From assembly GCA_000720805.1 (NCBI GenBank), contig JODI01000037.1:1-64000 (forward strand): 64,000 nucleotides of DNA, read 5' to 3'. Under the pieces are notes generated by a model. That model did no database searches. It was given only the letters and a program-made list of their open reading frames with translations, and was not told the DNA's origin. The position numbers and the translations under genes were made by a program. This DNA is from Streptomyces violaceoruber (GTDB lineage Bacteria > Actinomycetota > Actinomycetes > Streptomycetales > Streptomycetaceae). Every line of letters starts with the position of its first letter. The first letter of the stretch is position 1. Shown here piece by piece: positions 47,445 through 55,215 of the stretch.

Positions 47445-49285
47445 CTTGACTCTGTCGGGGATCTTGGAGTCGGCGGAGTCAACTGCCCGGGGTTCGCCAG
47501 GACTTCGGGCGAGGGATCTCGCGCTGGTCGAGGTAGTTCTGGAAGGCAGTCGGCCGGCGGGGTGCGAGGGCTTCCTCGGCCGGTGACAGCCCGCCGAGGC
47601 GCTCGAAGTTGACGGCGATGGCCGTCAGCACGTGCTGGACGTGGACCTTTCCCTGTCCTCGGTAGCGGCAGCGCCGCATACCGTGCCCGTGGGCGAACTC
47701 GTTGACCGTGCTCTCCACTCCGGAGCGGACCGCGTAGCGGGCCTTCCACTCGGGTTTCTGCTGCTCGGCGCGAACTCGGAGTTGCAGGTCACGGAGCTCT
47801 CGCGGAGGAAATCCCACGGTGCGGACGTTGTCGGCCGTGCTGGTGCACTGGGTGCGGGCCGGGCAGGGACGGCACTGGCTCTTGGTGAACCGTGCCACGA
47901 TCAGCGGGGCGGCGGTGGGCGAGGAGGTTGGGTAGGGGCCGTGCCAGCCCGCGCTGACCTGTCCCTGGGGGCAGGTGACCTGCTGCTTGTCGTAGTCGAT
48001 GTGGAAGTCGTCCCGCGCGAAGCCCTCGTTGAGGCGGTGCTGGCGGGTTGGGTTGCTCTTCAGCGGACCGGAGACGGTTACCTGGTGTTCGCGGGTGGCC
48101 TGTTCCAGGTGGGGCAGGGAGGTGTAGCCGGCGCCGACCAGGTGCTCGGCGGGCAGCAGACCGCGTTGGGCGAGGCGGGTGTGGATGCCGGGCAGGACCT
48201 GGCTGTCGTGGGTGGTGGCCGCGGTGGTGGCGACATCCGTGATCACGTTGGGGCCGTCGGCAGCACAGGTCTCGGTCAGATGAGCGGCGAACCCCTTCCA
48301 GCTGATGATGTGTCCGTGCCGCGCGTAGCGGGCCGAGGTGTCGTAGGGCGAGACGATCGCCCTCGACGACGGTGGCAGGCCCGCCCCGCCTTCCTTCTCG
48401 GCGGTGCGCCAGCGCAGGTGTCCCGCGGCGTCACGGTGGTAGTTCTGCACCATGATCTGGCGCAGGCCCTGGACGCGAGGACCGGACGTGCGGTCTGCTC
48501 CGCGCCGGCAGAGGTGTTCCAGAAGCCGGACGGCGTCGTTTCCGGTGGCGAGAATCCTGGTCATGGGCTTGGTGGGGTTCTTCCCCAGGCGGACCGGCCG
48601 GCCGTAGCGCAGTCCCCAGCCCTCGTGGACCAACTCGTCCAGCAGATGAGGAGAGATGCCTGCAACTTCTTCGAGTGCGGCGCGAACCGCCTCGGTGACC
48701 AGCTCTAGGCGGGTCAGGTCACGCACTGCGGCCAGGACGTGGGTGGAGTCGGTGCGCTGCGTGGTGCGCTCGCGCACCAGTCCGGCCTCCTTGAGACGGG
48801 CCAGTGCGAGGTCGAGGAGACGGTCAGCACGGCCGTCTTCAGCGAGACGGTCGCGGAAGTCTCCCAGCACACTGTGGTGGAAACCGGGATCGTCCAGCTC
48901 CATGGCCATCGCGTACTTGAAGTCGATGCGGCAGCGGACCGCCTCGGCGGCCTGCCGGTCCGACAGGCCGAGCAGGAACTGCAGCACACAGACGGTGGCC
49001 AACTGAGCGGGCGAAAGACCCGGCCGCCCGTCCCTGGGGTACCAGTCCGCGAAGTCCTCGTCGCACCACAGCCCGTCCAGCCGGTCCCGCACCCATATCG
49101 CCGTCGTGCCACCCGGGTTGCTCGCCCGCGCAACCCGCGCAGTCAGAGGCGGAACTTGCTCACCGGAACGGGTGCGAAGGCACAACGGGCACCTCGACAG
49201 CCAGGTCGGTCGGCGGAACTACCCGATCATCCCCGTCGACCACGCTGCCGCACCGGAGAACTCCAAGATCCCCGACAGAGTCAAG
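47445..49285 (-). mobile_element. IS1182-type element, CTAG duplication
   Basis: A 26-bp perfect terminal inverted repeat starting CTTGACTCTGTCGGGGATCT lies at 47445-47470 and 49260-49285. CTAG flanks both sides (47441-47444 and 49286-49289). The 1841-bp element carries one transposase gene and looks complete and recent. Confidence 0.93.
47479..49185 (-). CDS. IS1182-family transposase
   Basis: A 568-residue DDE transposase of the IS1182 group. Early blocks are [20 protein letters not shown] and [20 protein letters not shown] with [17 protein letters not shown]; the core has [14 protein letters not shown] (first Asp), [16 protein letters not shown] (second Asp), a Cys-rich insertion ([12 protein letters not shown]) and [20 protein letters not shown] (Glu). 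It fills the IS. The alternative start choice is not critical. Confidence 0.93.
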   Translation of the reverse strand: MCLRTRSGEQVPPLTARVARASNPGGTTAIWVRDRLDGLWCDEDFADWYPRDGRPGLSPAQLATVCVLQFLLGLSDRQAAEAVRCRIDFKYAMAMELDDPGFHHSVLGDFRDRLAEDGRADRLLDLALARLKEAGLVRERTTQRTDSTHVLAAVRDLTRLELVTEAVRAALEEVAGISPHLLDELVHEGWGLRYGRPVRLGKNPTKPMTRILATGNDAVRLLEHLCRRGADRTSGPRVQGLRQIMVQNYHRDAAGHLRWRTAEKEGGAGLPPSSRAIVSPYDTSARYARHGHIISWKGFAAHLTETCAADGPNVITDVATTAATTHDSQVLPGIHTRLAQRGLLPAEHLVGAGYTSLPHLEQATREHQVTVSGPLKSNPTRQHRLNEGFARDDFHIDYDKQQVTCPQGQVSAGWHGPYPTSSPTAAPLIVARFTKSQCRPCPARTQCTSTADNVRTVGFPPRELRDLQLRVRAEQQKPEWKARYAVRSGVESTVNEFAHGHGMRRCRYRGQGKVHVQHVLTAIAVNFERLGGLSPAEEALAPRRPTAFQNYLDQREIPRPKSWRTPGS

Positions 49286-49486
49286 CTAGGGCGTGTATCG
49301 GAAGTGCGCGGGGCGCCCCGGATCTGGCGTCTCGCGTGGCGGTGACATCCTTGGTCGGTGAATAAGGGGCAGGCCGTCGAGGCTGCCGGTGATCACCTTC
49401 GCCTGGCGCGTGCCTGATCCGGGGTCTTCCCCGTTCACGAGGCACAGGGCTGGGGCCGGGCTGTGGGCTTCTGGTCGGAACGAGGA

Positions 49487-52400
49487 TCAGAGGTGGACGG
49501 TCGACGCGGCGATCCCTCGGGGGCTACCGAAGACAATGGTCGGCTGACTGTCCTGGCCGTGGGTGTCGGGCGGGAGCACCGCGAGTGCAGTCACGGGGGC
49601 CGCGGTGACCAACCGCAGTATCTCTTCGCCGCTCTGGCAGTCCCATGCCCGGATAGTGGTGTCGTCCGTGCTGGCGCTGAGCAGCAGGGGCTGGGAGTGG
49701 GCCGGGTGGTGCAGGACGGTCAGGGCGGTCACTTTCCCTCGGTGGCCTTGCAGAACAGGCAGAGCTTCCCTGCGCGGCGTGGCGGGGTTCCACAGTCTGA
49801 TGACGCCGTCGGCGCCGCCGGTTGCGAGGAACGGGTCTGGTGCGGCGGGGAGTGTGATGAAGGCCAGGCTGTGCGCGCTGCCGATGCGCTGGGGCAGGCG
49901 GGCGTGGGCCGGTTGGCCGAGATGCAGCAGGCGGACGGTGCGGGTGGCCACCGCCAGCAGGGGTGATTCGCCAGCGGGTACTGCGGCCAGGGCACGGATG
50001 GTGCCGTCGGCGTGCAGTGTGTCCCTGCCTGGGGCGTACTCGTCGTCGAGGGTGTAGCAGACGAGACAGGCGTTGCTGAACCCTGCGGCCAGGACAGGGG
50101 GTTGGGACGGTGCGGTCGGCAGGAACAGCAGGGAGCGTGCATGGCCGCGGCGGGTGCGGTCGAACGGTGTCTGCAGGACATGGTGGGCGCCTTCTTCGGT
50201 GAGGATGTGAAGGCTTCCGTCGCTGTAGCCGACGGCAAGGGGCGTGGGACGGTGGCGGGAGGCGTTCTCCGGGGCGGCCAGGGCGGTGATGTGGTAGCCA
50301 GGGCGGTCGGGGCCGTCGTGCGGGTAGGACGTCGTGTGCCCGGTCGTGGGAGAGATCTCTGTGAGGGTGTTCGCGTCGTAGCCGGTGATGAGGCGGGGCG
50401 GGCCGGTCTGTTGCGGGAGGAGGGCGACATGGTCTGCGTGCTGGTCGGCACTCCGGTTGTCGTGGGCGTCGTCGCGGGCGGGATCCCAGAGCCGGATGGT
50501 TCCGTCCATGGAACCGGACACGACGATTGGTTCCCTGCCCACCCGCAGGACGGCCAGGCCGCGGATGGCCTTGGTGTGTTCGGCGGGCAGTGTGTAGAAC
50601 TGTTCTCCGTCGTTGGGGTCGACCAGGGTGATGCTTCCGTCGACACCGCTGCCCAGGAGCAGCAGCCCGCCGTAGGCGAGGTCGGGGAAGTGGGCCATCG
50701 AGGCCACTGACCGGCGGATGGGGGCATGGGGTTGTGGTCGTCTGGTGACGGGGTCGAAGATCCGCACGCCTTTGCCCGAGCGGGAGGCGATCGCCAGACG
50801 AGGCTGGCCGTGCCGGTCAGTGAATGCCTGCAGCGCCGAGGTGCCCATGCCCATGCCGGGCAGTTGGCCAGCGCTCTCAAGGGTGTGCGCGTCCAGCAGC
50901 GGGATGTGTGAGCCGTCTTCTCCGATGGCCAGCAGCGTCTGGCCGTCGGGCAGGGTGACGGTCTCCAGGGCGTGGACGGTGGCGGGACGGCGTTCAAGCG
51001 TGCGAGGGCGTTCGCGCACGATGGCTCCGGTGTAGGGGTCCATCGTGAGCACGCCCTGCGGCGTCGCAACGGCCAGCACCGTGTCCCGGTCCGGTCCAGT
51101 GAAGGAGGCGATGGCTCTGATGCGGCCGTCCAGCAGGCTCCAGAGGCGTCCGGTGTCCGGATCGCACCGCCACAGGCCGGCATCGCTGCCCACCACAAGG
51201 AGCGGGGCGGTTTCCCTCCGGCGTGTGCTCAGGACGGTCATGGCGCGGACATAGGGTCCGAGGTTGGTGAAGGGTGCGCCGAAGGGGACTCCGGTGCGGG
51301 CATCCCACATGGTGACGGAGCCGTCGACGTGACCGGCGGCCACGATGGTCGATCGGTCCGCGCTGCGGAAGGTGACGAGCTGGCAGACGCCGCTGGGGGT
51401 GCCCGCGAGGATGTTGTTGGGCAGGCGGAGCCGGTTCCAGCGGGGTACCAGTGATGGCGGCCGGGGCAGGGTGTCGGGGCGCGCCGCGGGTTGGGCTCTG
51501 CCGGCTTGTTCGGTCAGTGCCAGGCTGTCGGCCCGTGCGGCGGGCGGGGCGTCGCCGAGGAACGGCTCGATGCGGGACCAGGCCGCCAGGCGCCGGGTCT
51601 GTGTCTGAGCGGTGACGGGAAGTCCCAGGGCGCCGCGGATGCGGCCGTGGGTTTCGAAGGGCAGGAACGATGCGGGGATGTGCGCGTCGTCGAGGACACC
51701 GCCCGCCTCGGCGTGGGCGATCAGGTGACGACGCAGGTAGGGATGCGGCGGCTGCTGGGGTGCGGCGGCGAGCAGACGGGCAAAGGCCTGGGTCAGATGG
51801 GCGTGTACCTGAGCGCTGCCGGTGTCAGGAGTGTCGTCGAAACCGGGCAGGGTCTGCTCGATGAGCAGTGTCTGGGGGGCGGTGCGCAGGGTTTCGCTGA
51901 CGCGTTCATGGATGGGCCGATAGACGGTTCGGCCGTCCTCGACGGCGGTCGTCAGGTATCCGGTGAGACGGCTGTTGCGCACTAGCCGGATCGTCGCTTC
52001 CGGGCTGTCGCAACCGGGTTCGAGGCCGCGGACGGCGGCCGGCCACACGGTCGCCCAGGGCAGTCCGGCGCCCAGTGCGAACGCCGTGGCGCGCAGGACG
52101 GCCAGGAGGTCCTCGGGCCTGGTGCGGGTGTGTTGGGCGACGTCCGCGAGGTCCTGCCGCAGCAGTTCCTGGGTGCCCTCGCGCAGTTGGCGGCGCCATG
52201 ACGCGTCGGACGGCGCGGGCAGGAAGGTGCGGGCGTGCAGTTGCTGGGCGGCCAGCCGGGCGTCCAGGAAGGAAGGGGTGACTTCCTGTGCGACGGCGGC
52301 GGCGACGGCGGCAATGGGCTGGTTGCTGCGGCGGACCAGCCGGGATCCTGTGGCAGGCTCGGCGTGCAGCAGGGCTGCGGTGTAGGCGGCGATGTCCTCT

Positions 52401-53929
52401 TGCGCACTGTCATCGTCGGTACGCAGTGGGGCGGTTGCGTCGGTGGCCTGCCGTAGCAGGTCGAGGAGGCCCCGTTCGGCGTGCGTGTCCCTGACCGGCA
52501 GGGTGTGGCGGGAAGGGGGTGGTGAGCTGCGGATGCCGAGGATGAGCCGGACCGCGTTTTGGCCGTCGCTGCGCAGGGCGGCCAGGGGGCCCAGGACGTC
52601 GGTGATGATGCGGCGGGGGGTCTTCCCTTCGTCGATGCCGTCGACGACCACGGTAAGCGGCCGGCCGGTGCGGGCCAGGGTGGTGCGGGCATGGCCGCGC
52701 AGCAGTTCGGAGGCGTCCGTGCCGGCCGGCACGGGCTGGCCGGTGAGCGCCCGGTAGAGCGCGGCGGACAGTTCCTGCGGGTCGGTGTTGCGGGCCAGCA
52801 CTGCGGCGTCGATGGCGCCGATAGGCACCCGCAGTTCTTCTGGGATCGCCTCCAGGTAGGGGCGGTAAACGGGGTTGTCGCAGAAACGCGGGTCGCTGAG
52901 GGTGACCAGGCGGGCCAGCAGCGCGCTTTTGCCGGAGCCGGCCTGCCCGGTGACGATGAGCGTGCTGTCGCCGCCGGCGAGGAAGGCGTTCGTGCGGGTG
53001 ACGAGTGCAGTGCGGCCGGTGAAGTACCAGCCCGCGTCGCCGGACATCTGGCCGCTGGCCCTGGTGATCCAGTAGTCGTCGACGTCGGGCCGTGTCCATC
53101 CGAGTTGGCTGCGGGCGTCTTCCAGCAGGGCGGTGTCGGTGTGGCCGGGGTTGGGCAGACAGGGGCTCAGCTCACGGGCGGCGAGACGGCGGCTCACACT
53201 GCGAGGCGGCCACAGGACATGGAGGTCGGCCATCTGCGCCGGATCCCACACCGTGTCCAGGATGGTGTGGAAGTCTTCCCAGCTCAGGTGGGAGCGGGCA
53301 TAGCCGTTGGCTTCGTCGGCACAGTGCGCGTGGACGGCCGCCAGGGCGGCGGTGAAGGCGCGCAGGCGTGGTGTGCTGTCTTCGTTGCCTGCGGCCAGGA
53401 CGACCAGTGAGCTCAGGGCATGCCGGTCGGGGTGCAGGGCCTTGAGCGTGCGGTCGAGCTCTTCGGCGAGACGGCCGGAGAAGCAGGAGTCGACCATGAC
53501 CAGCACGTGCTCGGCTGGAGAGTCGAGGGCCGCGGCGATGAGTTCGGCTGTGGGGAACGCGGTGGCCAGGGGCCGGTCGGTGTGGGTGTCGGGCAGACGG
53601 AGGAAGTGCTGCGGTCCCGCAGGGGCCAGGCCGTGGCCGGTGAGGTAGATGACGAGGGCTTCGTCGTCGGATGCGCCGATGAGGTCCTCATCGATGAGGA
53701 ACGTTCTCAGGTCATGAACGCTTTGCAGTGGTTTGGGCGGGTGGGAGGGCGTGAAGCGGCGCTGGCCGTCCAGGCGAGAGCTGTTCCACCAGTCTTCGAC
53801 GACGGCGACCTGGGCGTCGATCCCCTCGCGGAAGGCCCTGCGTTTGGCAGGGGTGCCGTCGTCGTAGTCGCTGACGGCGATCACGAGGAGGCGGCGCTCG
53901 GAGGTGGCGGAGGCGTGCTCGTCGGTCAT
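49487..53929 (-). CDS. caspase-STAND-WD40 protein
   Basis: A 1480-residue three-part signalling protein. Residues 1-260 are a caspase-like peptidase (C14 fold) with ERRLLVIAVSDYDDG, the catalytic His in IYLTGHGLAP (H99) and Cys in VMVDSCFSGRL (C149). Residues about 315-640 are a STAND NTPase with Walker A VTGQAGSGKSALL (K334) and Walker B LTVVVDGIDEG. After a helical region, residues about 850-1480 form WD40-type repeats (GHVDGSVTMWDARTG, SGSMDGTIRLWDPARD, GGADGVIRLWNPATP, ASTDDTTIRAWDCQSG). Known relatives act in bacterial conflict: the repeats sense, the NTPase oligomerises and the protease is the effector. The ATG at 53929 overlaps the hydrolase stop (ATGA); the frame upstream is rejected. 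Confidence 0.88.
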   Translation of the reverse strand: MTDEHASATSERRLLVIAVSDYDDGTPAKRRAFREGIDAQVAVVEDWWNSSRLDGQRRFTPSHPPKPLQSVHDLRTFLIDEDLIGASDDEALVIYLTGHGLAPAGPQHFLRLPDTHTDRPLATAFPTAELIAAALDSPAEHVLVMVDSCFSGRLAEELDRTLKALHPDRHALSSLVVLAAGNEDSTPRLRAFTAALAAVHAHCADEANGYARSHLSWEDFHTILDTVWDPAQMADLHVLWPPRSVSRRLAARELSPCLPNPGHTDTALLEDARSQLGWTRPDVDDYWITRASGQMSGDAGWYFTGRTALVTRTNAFLAGGDSTLIVTGQAGSGKSALLARLVTLSDPRFCDNPVYRPYLEAIPEELRVPIGAIDAAVLARNTDPQELSAALYRALTGQPVPAGTDASELLRGHARTTLARTGRPLTVVVDGIDEGKTPRRIITDVLGPLAALRSDGQNAVRLILGIRSSPPPSRHTLPVRDTHAERGLLDLLRQATDATAPLRTDDDSAQEDIAAYTAALLHAEPATGSRLVRRSNQPIAAVAAAVAQEVTPSFLDARLAAQQLHARTFLPAPSDASWRRQLREGTQELLRQDLADVAQHTRTRPEDLLAVLRATAFALGAGLPWATVWPAAVRGLEPGCDSPEATIRLVRNSRLTGYLTTAVEDGRTVYRPIHERVSETLRTAPQTLLIEQTLPGFDDTPDTGSAQVHAHLTQAFARLLAAAPQQPPHPYLRRHLIAHAEAGGVLDDAHIPASFLPFETHGRIRGALGLPVTAQTQTRRLAAWSRIEPFLGDAPPAARADSLALTEQAGRAQPAARPDTLPRPPSLVPRWNRLRLPNNILAGTPSGVCQLVTFRSADRSTIVAAGHVDGSVTMWDARTGVPFGAPFTNLGPYVRAMTVLSTRRRETAPLLVVGSDAGLWRCDPDTGRLWSLLDGRIRAIASFTGPDRDTVLAVATPQGVLTMDPYTGAIVRERPRTLERRPATVHALETVTLPDGQTLLAIGEDGSHIPLLDAHTLESAGQLPGMGMGTSALQAFTDRHGQPRLAIASRSGKGVRIFDPVTRRPQPHAPIRRSVASMAHFPDLAYGGLLLLGSGVDGSITLVDPNDGEQFYTLPAEHTKAIRGLAVLRVGREPIVVSGSMDGTIRLWDPARDDAHDNRSADQHADHVALLPQQTGPPRLITGYDANTLTEISPTTGHTTSYPHDGPDRPGYHITALAAPENASRHRPTPLAVGYSDGSLHILTEEGAHHVLQTPFDRTRRGHARSLLFLPTAPSQPPVLAAGFSNACLVCYTLDDEYAPGRDTLHADGTIRALAAVPAGESPLLAVATRTVRLLHLGQPAHARLPQRIGSAHSLAFITLPAAPDPFLATGGADGVIRLWNPATPRREALPVLQGHRGKVTALTVLHHPAHSQPLLLSASTDDTTIRAWDCQSGEEILRLVTAAPVTALAVLPPDTHGQDSQPTIVFGSPRGIAASTVHL

Positions 53930-54819
53930 GACCAGGTGGCGGTCACCGCGCGGGCGACGGGGAGAGTGCGCAGGTACTTGACGGCGGCATGCGGATCGAG
54001 GCGGCCGTTGTCGACCTCGGCGTCCCTGACCTGATCCGACGTCAGGGCCAGGCCCGCGGCGCCGGTGACGGCGTCGTCCGGGTCGAAGACATTGATCCAC
54101 CGAAGGTGGGGGGCGATCTGCGCCAGCCGCCCGCCGGTGATCCCCATGCCTCGCTGGACCGTGGGGATGGCCAGGGGGGAGCCACAGGTGACGAACGTGT
54201 GCACGGCCGCACCCGCCGTGCCGGGCGCGGCAATCTCCTCGCGACGGAGGAGATCGTAGGCGATCACGCTGCCCAACGAGTGGCCGATCAGGACCGTGGT
54301 GCGCGCGTCGGCGCTCTCCAGGACGTATTGGCGGACCTGGTCGGCCAGGTCCGGTTCGGTCAGATAGGTGTGAACCTCGCGCAGGGAAAGAATGATCTTG
54401 CTGGCCCGACCGCCGGGCTTGCGCCGGTCGTAGGCGATCGCACGCCGGGTGATGCTCGGCGGCACCTTGACCAGTCCGAGGGTTGTGGGGTCGACCTGCG
54501 CGGCGTAGTCGCGTTCCTGAGAGGTGAGTAGGTCGTCCAGCGCCTGGACGATGAAAGCCTCCTCGTCCGCGGTGAACGGCGTCGCTTCGTCAGGGAATGC
54601 CGTCTGCGTGCTCAGCCCGCCCCCGTCATCAGCCAGGAGGGCCGACCAGTGCGGCACCTTCAGCACCGGGGCGAGCGCGCTCTCCGGCGTGGGCATCGCA
54701 GCGTTGTGGAGCAGTTTCACACCGCGGTCGACGGCATCGCGCCAACTCTTGGTCAGCTCACGCTGTGATGTCTTGGCCTGCCCGATCCCGTGCACCCCGA
54801 GCACATGCTGCTGCCCCAC
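53926..54819 (-). CDS. alpha/beta hydrolase coupled to caspase-STAND
   Basis: A 297-residue alpha/beta-hydrolase-like protein with a VLGVHGIGQ oxyanion-type start, the nucleophile elbow in TTVLIGHSLGSVIAYD (GHSLG), an acidic candidate in WINVFDPDDAV and a late His region (RLDPHAAVKYL). It resembles lipase/esterase or serine-peptidase effectors found with STAND proteins. GTG start at 54819; stop and caspase start overlap by 4 nt, so both should be made from one message. It may be a second effector, or a substrate activated by the caspase; that is inference. Confidence 0.78.
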   Translation of the reverse strand: MGQQHVLGVHGIGQAKTSQRELTKSWRDAVDRGVKLLHNAAMPTPESALAPVLKVPHWSALLADDGGGLSTQTAFPDEATPFTADEEAFIVQALDDLLTSQERDYAAQVDPTTLGLVKVPPSITRRAIAYDRRKPGGRASKIILSLREVHTYLTEPDLADQVRQYVLESADARTTVLIGHSLGSVIAYDLLRREEIAAPGTAGAAVHTFVTCGSPLAIPTVQRGMGITGGRLAQIAPHLRWINVFDPDDAVTGAAGLALTSDQVRDAEVDNGRLDPHAAVKYLRTLPVARAVTATWS

Positions 54820-55215
54820 CCGCTACCCGCCCTGTCCCCTTGACCTGCTGTGCTGGGAGGACACTCTACGGGTGCGGCCGCGTCCCAACCGGAGCACCAA
54901 TCCCTCTCACACGGATAAACGCAGCACGACCTGTGCCGCTTCCTCAACAAGGGCATCCTGCTTGAGCTGTGGCCTGTGCTCCAAGGCTCATCGGCAGGGC
55001 CGTCAAGGACATCCGGGAGGAGGCATTCCCGAACTGCGGCCGTTGTCGCCGTAGTCGATGTTCCCAGCTGCGCGGTGGCGTTACCCGGCCACCGGTCTGC
55101 GCTCCAGCCGGTGCCGGTCGTCGTCTGGCGCCGGTCGCGCGGCCTGCACCCGCGTGACGGGTTGTCACTATGCTGCGGCCGGAGGGGACCGGCCCACAGA
55201 GAGGATCATCGGGGG
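54820..55215. promoter_or_regulatory. divergent promoter region, 396 bp
   Basis: It separates the hydrolase-caspase operon (minus) from the NACHT gene (plus). TTGACC near 54840 about 18 nt before CTCTAC is a plus-strand candidate, and TATGCT at 55169-55174 is a possible -10 for the NACHT gene. No repeat is evident. An open frame runs through it into the NACHT gene but lacks protein-like features. Confidence 0.35.

Noticed and set aside
53930..54100. N-terminal extension of the caspase-STAND frame
   Set aside because: It overlaps the hydrolase gene; the ATG at 53929 with a 4-nt overlap is the natural start.
54976..55215. N-terminal extension of the NACHT frame
   Set aside because: Arg/Pro-rich and not conserved-looking; the DUF4297-like domain starts after the ATG at 55216.
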